Source of the DNA: an uncultured Methanobrevibacter sp.
Lineage (GTDB): Archaea; Methanobacteriota; Methanobacteria; Methanobacteriales; Methanobacteriaceae
Assembly: GCF_934746965.1 (NCBI RefSeq)
Contig: NZ_CAKVFS010000003.1
Coordinates: 124,001 to 188,000 of the forward strand
Direction of reading: 5' to 3'
Length of the DNA: 64,000 bases
Below the pieces are notes generated by a model. The model did not search any database. It saw only the letters and a list, made by a program, of their open reading frames with translations, and was not told where the DNA came from. The position numbers and the translations under genes are program-made. Positions 36,404 through 45,619 of this stretch are shown here, piece by piece (the stretch's first letter is position 1; every line of letters starts with the position of its first letter).

Positions 36404-37390
36404 ACCTATAAAAATAGTTATCTGAGATACTACAGTACAAGGAGCTGATTTTACCAGAAGCATCACTAGAAATATATTATTAGTTAATAAAGCAGATGTT
36501 AATATGATAATTGTAGGTCGTGGAGGAAAGAGTACTCAGAATTTATAGAATTTTAACAAAGAAGAAGTTGTACGCTCAATAGCTAATTCTGAAAAATCAG
36601 TTATAATAGCTATTGGTCACTCAATAGATATAACACTTTCAGATTTGGCATCTGGTAAAGTTGCAGCAACACCAACAAAAGCGGCTGAATTAGTAGTTCC
36701 AAATAAAATTGAAATTAATGAAAAGCTAAAAAATATTGAAACAAGATTAAATGACCTGATAAATTCAAAATTAGATAATCTAACACATAGAATCAACATT
36801 TCCAAAAACAATAAAACATTTAAAGATCTTATATCTAAGTATAAAAATCATCATACAAATTTGTTTTTATTAAAAACAACTGTTGATAAATCTTTAAATC
36901 AGCTGATTCAGTCTAATAAACTGCAATTTGACGGATTTAATAATTCTTATGTTCTTAATAATCCTGAATATATCTTGGATAAAAAAGTCGGTAAAATTAA
37001 TTTATTTAAAAATGAATTATACAATAACATTACCAGTTATATATGGGCATGTGAAAATAAAGTTAATTTATGCTCTGAAAACCTGAAATCTTTAAATTTA
37101 TCTGAATCTTTTGAATTAAAAAACAATTTTTTTAGATTTAATTGAAAATAATTTAAATAATTCAATTAACAATAAATTAAATTTCTATACTCATAATTTT
37201 GAAATAATTAAAAATAAATATGTTTTCTATCCATGTCATATATTAGATGATAAATCTGACAGGATAACTGAATAAATATAAGTTTAGATGCAGAAATTAC
37301 CAAGACATTAAACAGCAACGAGAATGAATTAAAGATTCTTGAAGAAAAATTAAAGATTTTAAATCCCGAAGAATTATTGGAAAAATGATA
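36404..37390 (+). pseudogene. xseA: exonuclease VII large subunit remnant
   Basis: Reading through stops gives the XseA catalytic region: PIKIVI-stop-DTTVQGADF, the glycine motif IIVGRGGKSTQNL (normally GRGGGSIEDLW) followed by a TAG, then NFNKEEVVRSIANS, IIAIGHSIDITLSDLA, and AATPTKAAELVVPN. A longer coiled-coil-like part runs to 37141, and a degraded C-terminus (KILNPEELLEK-stop) reaches about 37390. The N-terminal OB-fold is missing and several stops occur, so the gene is dead. The small-subunit gene follows. Confidence 0.8.
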
Positions 37391-37511
37391 TGTTGTAAAA
37401 GGTCCAGAGGAAATAAGAAAATCAAAGGCTAAAAATGTACTTATAATCATATTTTTTAGCTGTTGTTATAGTACTGTTAATTTTACTTAGTTTGAAATAA
37501 AAGGTGATAAC

Positions 37512-37679
37512 ATGACTAAAAGTTTTGAAGAAAAGTTAGAAGAATTGGAAAAATTAGTTAAACAATTAGAATCAGACAATGTTCCGTTAAAAAAAGCTGT
37601 TGAGTTGTATACTTGGGCAAATATATTACTTAAAGAGTGTACTGAATTAGTTTTAATCATTTTCTGTTTATTTTTATAA
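37512..37679 (+). pseudogene. xseB: exonuclease VII small subunit, degraded C-terminus
   Basis: GGTGATAAC precedes the ATG at 37512. MTKSFEEKLEELEKLVKQLE followed by SDNVPLKKAVELYTWANILL matches the XseB helical hairpin, but after LKECTELV the frame drifts into a hydrophobic, unrelated tail (LIIFCLFL). With a dead large subunit beside it, it is scored as a pseudogene, although the frame itself is open. Confidence 0.7.
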
Positions 37680-37872
37680 AATTACTGCCTTTTTGATGCT
37701 TAAGATAATTTCATTTTTAAATTATATATTGATGATTTTTTTAATTATTTGTATTTTTAAATTATATAATGAATAAAAATCATGATTTTATTAATTTTGT
37801 TCATTATACAATTTAAAATTAGAAAAATTTATTATCAATTAAAAATATAAATAATATCACGAGATGATTTTT

Positions 37873-39084
37873 ATGATAAAAAGAGAATTATATTTGTCAA
37901 AAATACGTAAATTCATTGATAAAGAAGAAATTAAAGCTATAACTGGAGTTAGAAGATGTGGTAAAACTTGTTTACTTAAACAAATTATTGATGAACTTGA
38001 AAAACGTGGGGTAAATAATGAAAACATTCTATACGTATCATTAGAATCATCTAAATACGACAACATTAAAGATTATGTGGATTTAAATGAATATATATTT
38101 AAACAAACTGAAAATCTCAAAGGAAAAATATATTTACTTTTTGATGAAATCCAATTAGTTTCCAATTGGGAAAAAAGTATTAATGCATATAGAATTGATT
38201 TAAATTGTGATATTTACATTACAGGTTCAAATTCCAAATTATTATCTGGAGAATTAGCTACTTTAATTTCTGGCAGATATATCAAAATAGACTTATATCC
38301 ATTTTCATTTAATGAAATATTGGAATATTACAAAGTATCTACTGGAAATTTAACAAAAGATAATGAAAAATCAATATTTAATAAATATCTTAAATATGGA
38401 GGACTTCCAAGAGTTCTTGATTTTGATGATGATGAAAAAATAGATTATTTAACAGATATCTATAGTACTATTGTTCTTAAAGATATAATTTATAGAAATA
38501 ATATGCGAAATATTGGTTTTTTAGAAAGGCTAATAAAATTTTTAATAACAAACACAGGTCAGATATTTTCTGTTAACTCTATTAAAAAGTATTTGAAACA
38601 TGAAAATATAAATGTCTCAACAAATACAATCAGTACATACTTAAAACATATTACTGAAGCTTATATTTTATTAAAAGCACAAAGAGAAGAAATAAAAACA
38701 AAAAAACTTCTTAGTGTTAATGAAAAATATTATTGTATTGATCCAGGATTTTATCAATTACAGGCTGGAGTTAATAAGTCAAGAGGACAAATATTGGAAA
38801 ATGTAGTATTTTTAGAGTTAATCAGAAGAAAATATAGGGTTAGTGTTGGAAATATTGGAAAACAAGAAATTGATTTTATATGTAGAAAACATGATAAAAC
38901 TATTTATATTCAAGTATCAGAGTCAATTTTAGATGAAAATACACGTGAAAGAGAATTTAATCCTTTAGAGAAAATATCTGACAATTATCCTAAATATGTA
39001 TTAACATTAGATGACTGGGACTACTCTAAAAATGGAATAACTCATTTAAATGTAATTGATTTTTTAAAAAATGAAAATATATGA
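37873..39084 (+). CDS. AAA ATPase with DUF4143 C-terminal domain
   Basis: Protein of 403 residues of the AAA_14 / DUF4143 group. The ATG at 37873 follows GAGATGAT; an ATG at 37864 is less likely. Walker A is GVRRCGKTCLLKQI, Walker B is IYLLFDEIQLV, and the ITGSNSKLLSGELA sensor and LISGRYIKIDLYPFSF follow. The C-terminal DUF4143 part contains the nuclease-like EIDFICRKHDKTIYIQVS (PD-(D/E)XK-type core). The family is widespread in archaea and often near mobile DNA; its substrate is unknown. Confidence 0.88.
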   Translation: MIKRELYLSKIRKFIDKEEIKAITGVRRCGKTCLLKQIIDELEKRGVNNENILYVSLESSKYDNIKDYVDLNEYIFKQTENLKGKIYLLFDEIQLVSNWEKSINAYRIDLNCDIYITGSNSKLLSGELATLISGRYIKIDLYPFSFNEILEYYKVSTGNLTKDNEKSIFNKYLKYGGLPRVLDFDDDEKIDYLTDIYSTIVLKDIIYRNNMRNIGFLERLIKFLITNTGQIFSVNSIKKYLKHENINVSTNTISTYLKHITEAYILLKAQREEIKTKKLLSVNEKYYCIDPGFYQLQAGVNKSRGQILENVVFLELIRRKYRVSVGNIGKQEIDFICRKHDKTIYIQVSESILDENTREREFNPLEKISDNYPKYVLTLDDWDYSKNGITHLNVIDFLKNENI

Positions 39085-39116
39085 AAATTGAATCTTTTGT
39101 ATTTCTAATGTATTAA

Positions 39117-39508
39117 AAATAAACTTGAATCTCAGGTGCTTGTTGAAAATGGAACGAGTGTTTATTATAATCAAAATACAGGAACTTATACAATATTTAT
39201 AGGTAATAATGAATCATGATAATATTTTAATTACAACACATGATAAAGATTTATTACTAACTATTGTAAATAGTGTTATCTATTCCAATGCTAATAAAAC
39301 TAATAATACTCCCAATAGTGATTTAAGCACCTCACATACTGTTAATATAAAAAAAGACACTTCTTCAAATGATACCTCCATTGATGATGATTACTATGAT
39401 TACAGTTCAGGAAGTTTTAGTTCTTCTGGATCTGATTCAGGTTCTTTTGATTATGGTTCATCATATGAAAGCTCTTCAGAACATGTAGAATTTACTAATA
39501 TCGATTAG
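39117..39508 (+). pseudogene. frameshifted gene with Ser/Asp/Tyr-rich tail
   Basis: One frame (KLESQVLVENGTSVYYNQ ... TIFIGNNES) ends at a TGA near 39220, and the neighbouring frame continues (HDNILITTHDKDLLLTIVNS) to a low-complexity Ser/Gly/Tyr/Asp tail ending at 39508. The two parts read as one short protein broken by a frameshift. The N-terminal end is not identifiable. No family recognised. Confidence 0.5.
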
Positions 39509-39579
39509 CAACAATTTAGAAATAAGTTTTTAAGGCAATAGAATTTATCTCTCACCTTTTTCCCATTACATATTTTTTT

Positions 39580-39700
39580 AAGGACCATATTGTATGAATT
39601 TATCATCTATAACTAATCAGCATCTTCTGCAGACTAATTCACACCTGTAATTATCCATTACAAAATCAACTGATCCTCAATTTGGGCAGTGCCTTTCCTC
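39580..39700 (-). pseudogene. remnant of a TFB (TFIIB-like) zinc ribbon
   Basis: Translated on the minus strand: ERHCPN-stop-GSVDFVMDNY, then RCELVCRRC-stop-LVIDDKF and IQYGP-stop. This matches the N-terminal zinc ribbon of archaeal transcription factor B (CPxCGS ... E-x-VCxxCGLVIDD ... GPEWR). One Cys codon and the Gly after the fourth Cys have become TGA. The cyclin-like core domains are absent. Confidence 0.6.
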
Positions 39701-39770
39701 TTAGTACTGTTTGTTTTATAGTTTAATCCATTACATTCATAATTAGTCATTTTTATTCCTCCCAATTAAA

Positions 39771-40694
39771 TTAACATACTGTCTGTTTAGTATCTTGTAT
39801 ATTTTTTACAAATCTGTTATTTACTGCTGGTTTTTCAATTTTTTTAAAGAAGCTGGCGTGTACCATATTATTTTTATAAACTAATATATTTCCATTACCA
39901 TAGCTATTGGAAATTTTATAATATTTTCCTAAACCTACAGCTTCTTGTTTAATAAATGAATTAGGATTTATGCTGGCTAATATATTTTCAAGCTCTTTGT
40001 TGGAAATATTTATTTTTTCTTTGTTGGAATTATCAATAATGTAACTTCTAAGTAACATTTCATTATACTTTTCATATAATGAATGATTATTAAATATTTC
40101 AATTCCTACTTTGTTTTCTACAATGTATATTGCTCCAATCTGATTATTTTCCATTGTGAAGTGTTTTAAATAGCTGTCAATATTGTATTTGTTTTTTTTA
40201 TAGCTGTCTCTAAGTGCATTTGTTTTTGAGCAGGTGTTTTTATCCTTTTCCAAATCATCAATAGAACTCCATACAACATCTTGACGAAGTTTATTTTTAT
40301 TGTATACTTTTTTTCTTCGGGTATTTGAGTTAGCTATGTAATTTGAATAATAAAACTCTGATTTATACGTGATTCTTCCTTTTTCAGAACAGTTTACAGG
40401 TATTTTCATTTCACTTTTAGAAGGTATTATCATTGTTTGTGAAATAATTCTGTTCTGGATAGATCCTGCAATTTCTTCACCATCAAGTAAAATTAATGGA
40501 GATATGGAGTTATTTTTTAATTTTACTTGTTCTATATCTGATTTACTATATTCTTCAATCTTTACAAGCCCCATTTTCAGTCCTTCTTTTAAATCTAAAA
40601 CATCAAATGGAGTATTGGTATCACTCAAAATAGGAACTACTGTCATGTTTTCGTAATCTTGCCTTTCAGCCAAACTCAAATGCTTTAAATTCAT
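39771..40694 (-). CDS. ARPP-1 domain protein
   Basis: Protein of 307 residues; the ATG at 40694 follows AAGTGAT. The N-terminal two thirds match ARPP-1, a domain found beside ADP-ribosylglycohydrolases and rhodanese-phosphatases: TVVPILSDT, LDLKEGLKMGLVKIEEYS, the core SISPLILLDGEEIAGSIQNR and IPVNCSEKGR. It ends with VYKNNMVHASFF. It is the third gene of an operon with a HIRAN protein and nicotinamide phosphoribosyltransferase, which fits a link to NAD/ADP-ribose metabolism (inference). Enzymatic activity is not established. Confidence 0.78.
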   Translation of the reverse strand: MNLKHLSLAERQDYENMTVVPILSDTNTPFDVLDLKEGLKMGLVKIEEYSKSDIEQVKLKNNSISPLILLDGEEIAGSIQNRIISQTMIIPSKSEMKIPVNCSEKGRITYKSEFYYSNYIANSNTRRKKVYNKNKLRQDVVWSSIDDLEKDKNTCSKTNALRDSYKKNKYNIDSYLKHFTMENNQIGAIYIVENKVGIEIFNNHSLYEKYNEMLLRSYIIDNSNKEKINISNKELENILASINPNSFIKQEAVGLGKYYKISNSYGNGNILVYKNNMVHASFFKKIEKPAVNNRFVKNIQDTKQTVC

Positions 40695-40703
40695 TTTAAT
40701 CAC

Positions 40704-41042
40704 TTATATAAAGTTCAAATCATTTTCAGGGTCTTTTTTTAATTCATCTATTTCATCAGGAGTTAATATTTTAGCTATTGTTATTTCATTGTTGTAGAAT
40801 TTAATTTGTGCATAATCTTCATCTAATATCTTATCATAAATTCTACCAGCACTCATTGTTCCTCTAATTACAGTATTTGTACTGTTTGATACATATGCTA
40901 CTTGTCCAGCATGTCTCATTTCAACTTTAATAGCTTCATAATCATAGTTATTGTCTTTTTCTTTTATTAATTTAATGATTCCATCTTTTTTAAAAGGTTT
41001 TATTCCAAAATAATGTTTCATACCTATTAAAGTAATATACAT
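40704..41042 (-). CDS. HIRAN-domain protein
   Basis: Protein of about 112 residues. The start is ATG 41042 after GTGAAAG; a GTG at 41054 is also possible. The pattern ITLIGMKHYFGIKPFKKD, LIKEKDNNYDYEAIKVEM and GQVAYVSNSTN is that of the HIRAN domain (usually GxxHY ... LxREPxNxxDxxAIxV ... xxGYV), which binds single-stranded or damaged DNA ends in helicases. Stand-alone HIRAN proteins occur in phage and mobile DNA. It is sandwiched between and probably cotranscribed with NAMPT and ARPP-1. Confidence 0.72.
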   Translation of the reverse strand: MYITLIGMKHYFGIKPFKKDGIIKLIKEKDNNYDYEAIKVEMRHAGQVAYVSNSTNTVIRGTMSAGRIYDKILDEDYAQIKFYNNEITIAKILTPDEIDELKKDPENDLNFI

Positions 41043-41055
41043 ATCATCTTTCACT

Positions 41056-42468
41056 TTATCTCTTCCTTGTGTAAGTTAGTGTCCTGTTTTTAATATCTTG
41101 GAAATTTTCTTGTCTGATTAATTCACCATTTTTAAATACAGTCTTTAAGTAATCTTTATTTTCATTAGCTATTGTAACTGTTTTAAAATGATTACTTTCT
41201 TTTATTAATTTAAATCTTCCAGTTTTTGATTTTTTACTACTATCTAAGGGGTTTTTAAAGATATCATACCAGGTTCCATTTCTTAGTTGGGCTGAACATT
41301 TAAATGCATTTCTTTGAGTGTCTCTAGTTATTGATGAATGTAATCCTCCACCCATTCCAAAGATAATATTCTGTGCTGCCCATCCATTTGATTTCATTCC
41401 GAATAATATATCTCTTATTTTATGATAGTTTAAACCATCTCCCCATAGTAACCCAATGTTTTTTGCAAAAATTTTATAACCATTAGAAGTTTCAGTAGTT
41501 CCAAAACCTTCCCCAAGTATATTTAAACAATCAAGAGTTGTTGAAACTGGTTCTCCACTATCTGGTCTAAATACTACTTTATTCCCTTTGGTTTTTTCTA
41601 GAAATTCATTAACTTTATCATTTAATTCATTTCCTTTTTTGCTGGCTTGTTTTAAGAATTCTCTGTAGTTGTAACTATCAATTACTATAGATAATACTCC
41701 ATCTTTCGCATTTTCAATAACATTAATAGTCTGTTTTATTTCACCTTTTTCACCTAAAGAGGTCATTACACTGTGTTCTGTTGCTTGTACAGAAAAACCA
41801 TAAATATTATTATCATTGTAGTAATTTTCAGGTATTGTTAATGCTGGAATTGTATCAGTTCCTTTAAAACTTAGAAGATGCGCACTTCCACACAGTTTTG
41901 CAGATTCTGTTGAAGTAGCTCCCCTATATCCAAAATCATGCAACATAAAGTCTAAGTTTTCTTTACTTGATTCAGTTACCTGTAAATAGAAATTACAAAG
42001 TTTTCTTACTTCTGCTGACAATGTGGCTACTGTTGATGGATACCATACCTGTAATAATAATGATTCTAAGTAATTTGGTAACCAATAACATTGTTTGTCT
42101 GTGTTTTCAACAGTCATTAAAACATTTCCCACTTCTATTGGTGTTCCTTCATTTACTGCTTTTATTTCTATTGGTAATTTTCCATCAAGTTCATTAGCTA
42201 TATACATCCAGTCATCATAGTTGAATATATCTTTACCAATATGTGCTTCAATTAGATTATTTGCTTGATTTACTTTCTCTTGAGTTACAACTTCCCCTTT
42301 TAAATACTTTTTTATTATGTATTGGAGGCCGTAAAAGATAGTTTTGTTAAACTCTGATCCTACTCTACTCTCCAAATATGAATATATTTTTTCAGTATTT
42401 TTTGGGTAAAATGAGTGGTGTGTAACTTTGTAACTATCTGTTAGTAAACAAATATTGTTTTCAATCAT
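41056..42468 (-). CDS. nicotinamide phosphoribosyltransferase (NAMPT/NadV)
   Basis: Protein of 470 residues, full NAMPT length. It converts nicotinamide and PRPP to NMN, the first step of one-step NAD salvage. Motifs: LLTDSYKVTHHSFYP near the N-terminus, MLHDFGYRGATS, FSVQATEHSVM, VFRPDSGEP, LLWGDGLNYHKI and the active-site loop FGMGGGLHSSITRDTQRNAF with the catalytic His. AGAGGT precedes the ATG. NAMPT is uncommon in archaea and frequent in phages, so horizontal acquisition is likely. A partner NMN adenylyltransferase is not in the window. Confidence 0.9.
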   Translation of the reverse strand: MIENNICLLTDSYKVTHHSFYPKNTEKIYSYLESRVGSEFNKTIFYGLQYIIKKYLKGEVVTQEKVNQANNLIEAHIGKDIFNYDDWMYIANELDGKLPIEIKAVNEGTPIEVGNVLMTVENTDKQCYWLPNYLESLLLQVWYPSTVATLSAEVRKLCNFYLQVTESSKENLDFMLHDFGYRGATSTESAKLCGSAHLLSFKGTDTIPALTIPENYYNDNNIYGFSVQATEHSVMTSLGEKGEIKQTINVIENAKDGVLSIVIDSYNYREFLKQASKKGNELNDKVNEFLEKTKGNKVVFRPDSGEPVSTTLDCLNILGEGFGTTETSNGYKIFAKNIGLLWGDGLNYHKIRDILFGMKSNGWAAQNIIFGMGGGLHSSITRDTQRNAFKCSAQLRNGTWYDIFKNPLDSSKKSKTGRFKLIKESNHFKTVTIANENKDYLKTVFKNGELIRQENFQDIKNRTLTYTRKR

Positions 42469-42631
42469 TTTTAGTACCTCTTTATAATATGATGTATATA
42501 TGTTGTGATTTTATACTATATAAATATGTCTAATTTGTATTTAAAAAAAGTAATTGTGATAATTTTATGATATATGATTGTAATTTTTAAATATGTAATA
42601 TTGATAGAAGTAGTGTTTATTATTTATATTT

Positions 42632-42745
42632 TTATATCATAAAGAAATTAGCATGTATCAAATTATTTTTATAAATCAATGATGTTTCAAATCAGTTATC
42701 TGTTTTAATGGAATGATTGACCCAAACTAACAGTATTCATTTTAA
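42632..42745 (-). pseudogene. remnant of a second ARPP-1 C-terminus
   Basis: On the minus strand, SLIYKNNLIHANFF followed by MI and a stop closely matches the end of the intact ARPP-1 protein (ILVYKNNMVHASFF). Upstream, NTVSLGQSFH and QITDLKHH lie in shifted frames. This is a degraded duplicate located on the other side of the NAMPT gene. The rest of 42469-42876 shows no gene. Confidence 0.55.
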
Positions 42746-42876
42746 TAAAATATTTTTTATTTATATTATATTGCTATTTGTAAATATTTCATAGGGTATT
42801 TAATTTATATACTTTAAAAAAGCATTGATTAAAAAGTATTTTATTGATTATATTAAAATATAAAAAAATAAAATAG

Positions 42877-43530
42877 CTATCTTTGAGCTATTTTATATTT
42901 AATTAATTGTTTTAATCCATTTGCATCAGAATTTTCAGGTTGTAATTTTAATAAATTATTACAACACTTTAAGGCTTCTTCATATTTACTTAATATTAAT
43001 AAAGATGCGGTTTTAAAAAATAATGCATCAAAATTATTTGTTACATTTAATATTTTATCATAACACTCAATAGCTTCATTATAAATATTTAGTTTATATA
43101 ATGTAGTAGCTTTTGCATATATGACTATTATGTCATCTGGATCTAATTCTAAGAGTTTATCACATGTTGTTAATGCTTCATTATATTGGGTGAGTTCAAA
43201 TTGGGCTGAGAATTTAATAGCTAATACGCTAAAATTGTTTTTGTTTTGTTTTAACAATTCATCACATTTTTTCAGTGTTTTTTTATATTTTCCATGTTCA
43301 TATAACTCTACAAGTTTAAGATAATTATCTAATGCTTCTTCATATTTGGTTATTAATTCATGGTTTCCAATTAAATTTAGATGATATATACAGATTGTTT
43401 TTCCAAGTGTGGCTAAATTGTTGGTAGGATTTATATTTAATACACATTCAAAACAATCAAGTGCTTTATAATAATCTTTTATATTTAATAATTTGTTTGC
43501 TTCAATTAATGTGGATATTATTAAATTCAT
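42877..43530 (-). CDS. TPR-repeat protein (217 aa)
   Basis: The ATG at 43530 follows AAAGGTG; a GTG at 43539 is possible. The protein is built of tetratricopeptide repeats with the pattern 'Y.eAl.c.d..L...p.n..al..ka..l..l..y.eAl' (for example KALDCFECVLNINPTNNLAT and EEALKCCNNLLKLQPEN). No signal peptide. It is one of three paralogous TPR genes in tandem; likely a scaffold with unknown partners. Confidence 0.78.
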   Translation of the reverse strand: MNLIISTLIEANKLLNIKDYYKALDCFECVLNINPTNNLATLGKTICIYHLNLIGNHELITKYEEALDNYLKLVELYEHGKYKKTLKKCDELLKQNKNNFSVLAIKFSAQFELTQYNEALTTCDKLLELDPDDIIVIYAKATTLYKLNIYNEAIECYDKILNVTNNFDALFFKTASLLILSKYEEALKCCNNLLKLQPENSDANGLKQLIKYKIAQR

Positions 43531-43600
43531 ACAACACACCTTTATCTAATTATTAAATAAAGTAATATTAAACCTTATTGTTGTATTCTAATGCAATATT

Positions 43601-44848
43601 TTAATTTTTAGTCAATATTTCACCCCCATTACAATTAATTGCTCTCAATAAAACTTTTGGAACTTCATCAATATCTCCTAACAAATAAACAACATCGATC
43701 ATCATAGCTGCTGCTTCTTGATTATTTTTATCAATATCTAAAATATCATAACAAAGATTTAAACATTCTCTATAATCTTTTGAATAATATAGATTAATTG
43801 CTTTTTTAAGTGAACCTTCAACTTTATCTTCAGCTATTTCTAAATCAAAAATCAAATCTTGAACTTCTTTTGCTTCAATTACTCTATTTAATTCTATTAA
43901 TGCAAAAAACTTGTTTTCCCATAATTGAATATTTGTATTATCAATTTTTAATCCTATATCTACGTTTTTTAATACTTCTTCATATTGTTTTAACTTAAGT
44001 AAACAATCTGTTTTTGAGATATATGTAACAATATTATGATCATCTCCTTTTAAAGAGCTATTTAATACATTTAAAGCTTCTTCAAATTTTTCAAGTTTCA
44101 TATACATTTTAGCTTTAGCATTTTTTGTGATACTATCTGCATCATCATTAATTTTATCTAAATACTCAATACAACCATTAATATCATCTAAATTGTATAA
44201 AAAAGTAGCTATTGAAATAAGAACAATATTATCATTGGGATTTCTTTTTAAATCATCAAAACACAATTTTAATTCTTTTTCATATGCTTCTTTTGGAATT
44301 ACTTCATCAATTTCATCTTTTGGAATATAAACTGCAAATTTATTATATGGTTTTATTTTTAAGATTAAATCTTCAACTTCTTTGGCTTCTTTTTTGCGAT
44401 TAAGTTCAATTAATCCTAATTTTTTTGTATTTAAAATATCTATATTATTACCAAAAATTTCCAAATAGGTATTTGCTGCTTTGATTACTTCTTCAAATCT
44501 TTTTAAATAATATAAACAGTCAATTTTTAAATCTAAAACACTTTTATTATAATAATCAACATCCAATATTTCATTAAATATTTTTAAAGCCTCATTATAA
44601 TAAGATAAATCCATATAAACTATGGCTTTCATTTCTTTTAATCTGATATTATTATCATTTGGAGCTTTTTTTAATAATTTCAATGACTTTTCTTTTTCAT
44701 CAGTGAAATATAATAAAGATGCAGTGATAATCCTTAATCTATCGTCTTCTGGAGACTCTTTTAAAAGATTACACCAAATGGGTATTTCTTCTTTTAATTC
44801 ATTTATATCCATATTCTCCCATTTTATTTGATTTAATTCATGTTTCAT
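43601..44848 (-). CDS. TPR-repeat protein (415 aa)
   Basis: A longer member of the TPR trio with about nine degenerate tetratricopeptide repeats in two halves, each half ending in a 'LNRKKEAKEVEDLILKIKPY' or 'LNRVIEAKEVQDLIFDLEIA' block, which suggests an internal duplication of a unit of about 180 residues. The same block ends the 176-residue gene upstream (LNRTKEALKIKEKILKLGI). No signal peptide or membrane segment. Probably cotranscribed with that gene (13-bp gap). Confidence 0.78.
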   Translation of the reverse strand: MKHELNQIKWENMDINELKEEIPIWCNLLKESPEDDRLRIITASLLYFTDEKEKSLKLLKKAPNDNNIRLKEMKAIVYMDLSYYNEALKIFNEILDVDYYNKSVLDLKIDCLYYLKRFEEVIKAANTYLEIFGNNIDILNTKKLGLIELNRKKEAKEVEDLILKIKPYNKFAVYIPKDEIDEVIPKEAYEKELKLCFDDLKRNPNDNIVLISIATFLYNLDDINGCIEYLDKINDDADSITKNAKAKMYMKLEKFEEALNVLNSSLKGDDHNIVTYISKTDCLLKLKQYEEVLKNVDIGLKIDNTNIQLWENKFFALIELNRVIEAKEVQDLIFDLEIAEDKVEGSLKKAINLYYSKDYRECLNLCYDILDIDKNNQEAAAMMIDVVYLLGDIDEVPKVLLRAINCNGGEILTKN

Positions 44849-44861
44849 AATAGTAAACCTC

Positions 44862-45392
44862 TTATTTTACACTTATAACATCATCAATTCCTAATTTCAA
44901 AATTTTTTCTTTAATTTTTAAAGCTTCTTTTGTACGATTAAGTTCTACTAAAGAACAGAATTTATTTATTAAAATAGATTGATGATTTTTATCAAATTTC
45001 AAAGCGACATCTGCAGTATCTATAACTTCATTAAAACATTTTAATTGAAAAAGACACTCAGTTTTATAATATAATGCACTAATATTTGATTTGTCTAGTT
45101 TCAAGACTTCGTTTAATAAATCAAGTGCTTGTTTATAATCATTTAATCCCATTAAAATTATTGCTTTTAGTTCTATAACTGATGTATTTTTAATACTTTT
45201 AATTTTATTTAAACAATTTAAAGATTCATTAAACTTCCCTAATTTATATAATAAAACAGATTTTCCAACAATTATTGCTTCATCGTTAGGATGTTTTTTT
45301 AAATCTTCATCAAATTTCATAATGGCACATTCAATGTCATTTTTATTTTCTAAATTTTTTCCATTTATTCTAATATTCACATATGAGTCCAT
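44862..45392 (-). CDS. TPR-repeat protein (176 aa)
   Basis: AGAGGTG precedes the ATG at 45392. Four TPR units (for example KLGKFNESLNCLNKIKSI, YKQALDLLNEVLKLDKSN, CFNEVIDTADVALKFDKN) and a closing LNRTKEALKIKEKILK block shared with the next gene. It corresponds to one half of the 415-residue protein. First gene of the TPR operon. Confidence 0.76.
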   Translation of the reverse strand: MDSYVNIRINGKNLENKNDIECAIMKFDEDLKKHPNDEAIIVGKSVLLYKLGKFNESLNCLNKIKSIKNTSVIELKAIILMGLNDYKQALDLLNEVLKLDKSNISALYYKTECLFQLKCFNEVIDTADVALKFDKNHQSILINKFCSLVELNRTKEALKIKEKILKLGIDDVISVK

Positions 45393-45619
45393 ATCTAGAA
45401 CACCTCTATTCTAATCTTAGTAATAAGAAATATAAAAGCTTATTGTAATTTTTAAAGACAATTTAACACTTAAAAAACAATTTAACATGATATAAACAAT
45501 ATTTAATTTAAAATAATTATAAGTATCCAAATTATTGATTTAAAGCTTTAAAATTGTTATTTTTTACAACATCCTATTTTAAATATAATTAAAACATAAA
45601 ACACAAAATAGGTGATGAT

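Noticed and set aside
39580..39700. Selenocysteine (TGA) in the TFB-like zinc ribbon
   Set aside because: One TGA replaces Cys but the other replaces the glycine after the last Cys, a third stop (TAA) follows, and no SECIS-like structure was seen. Simple decay is enough.
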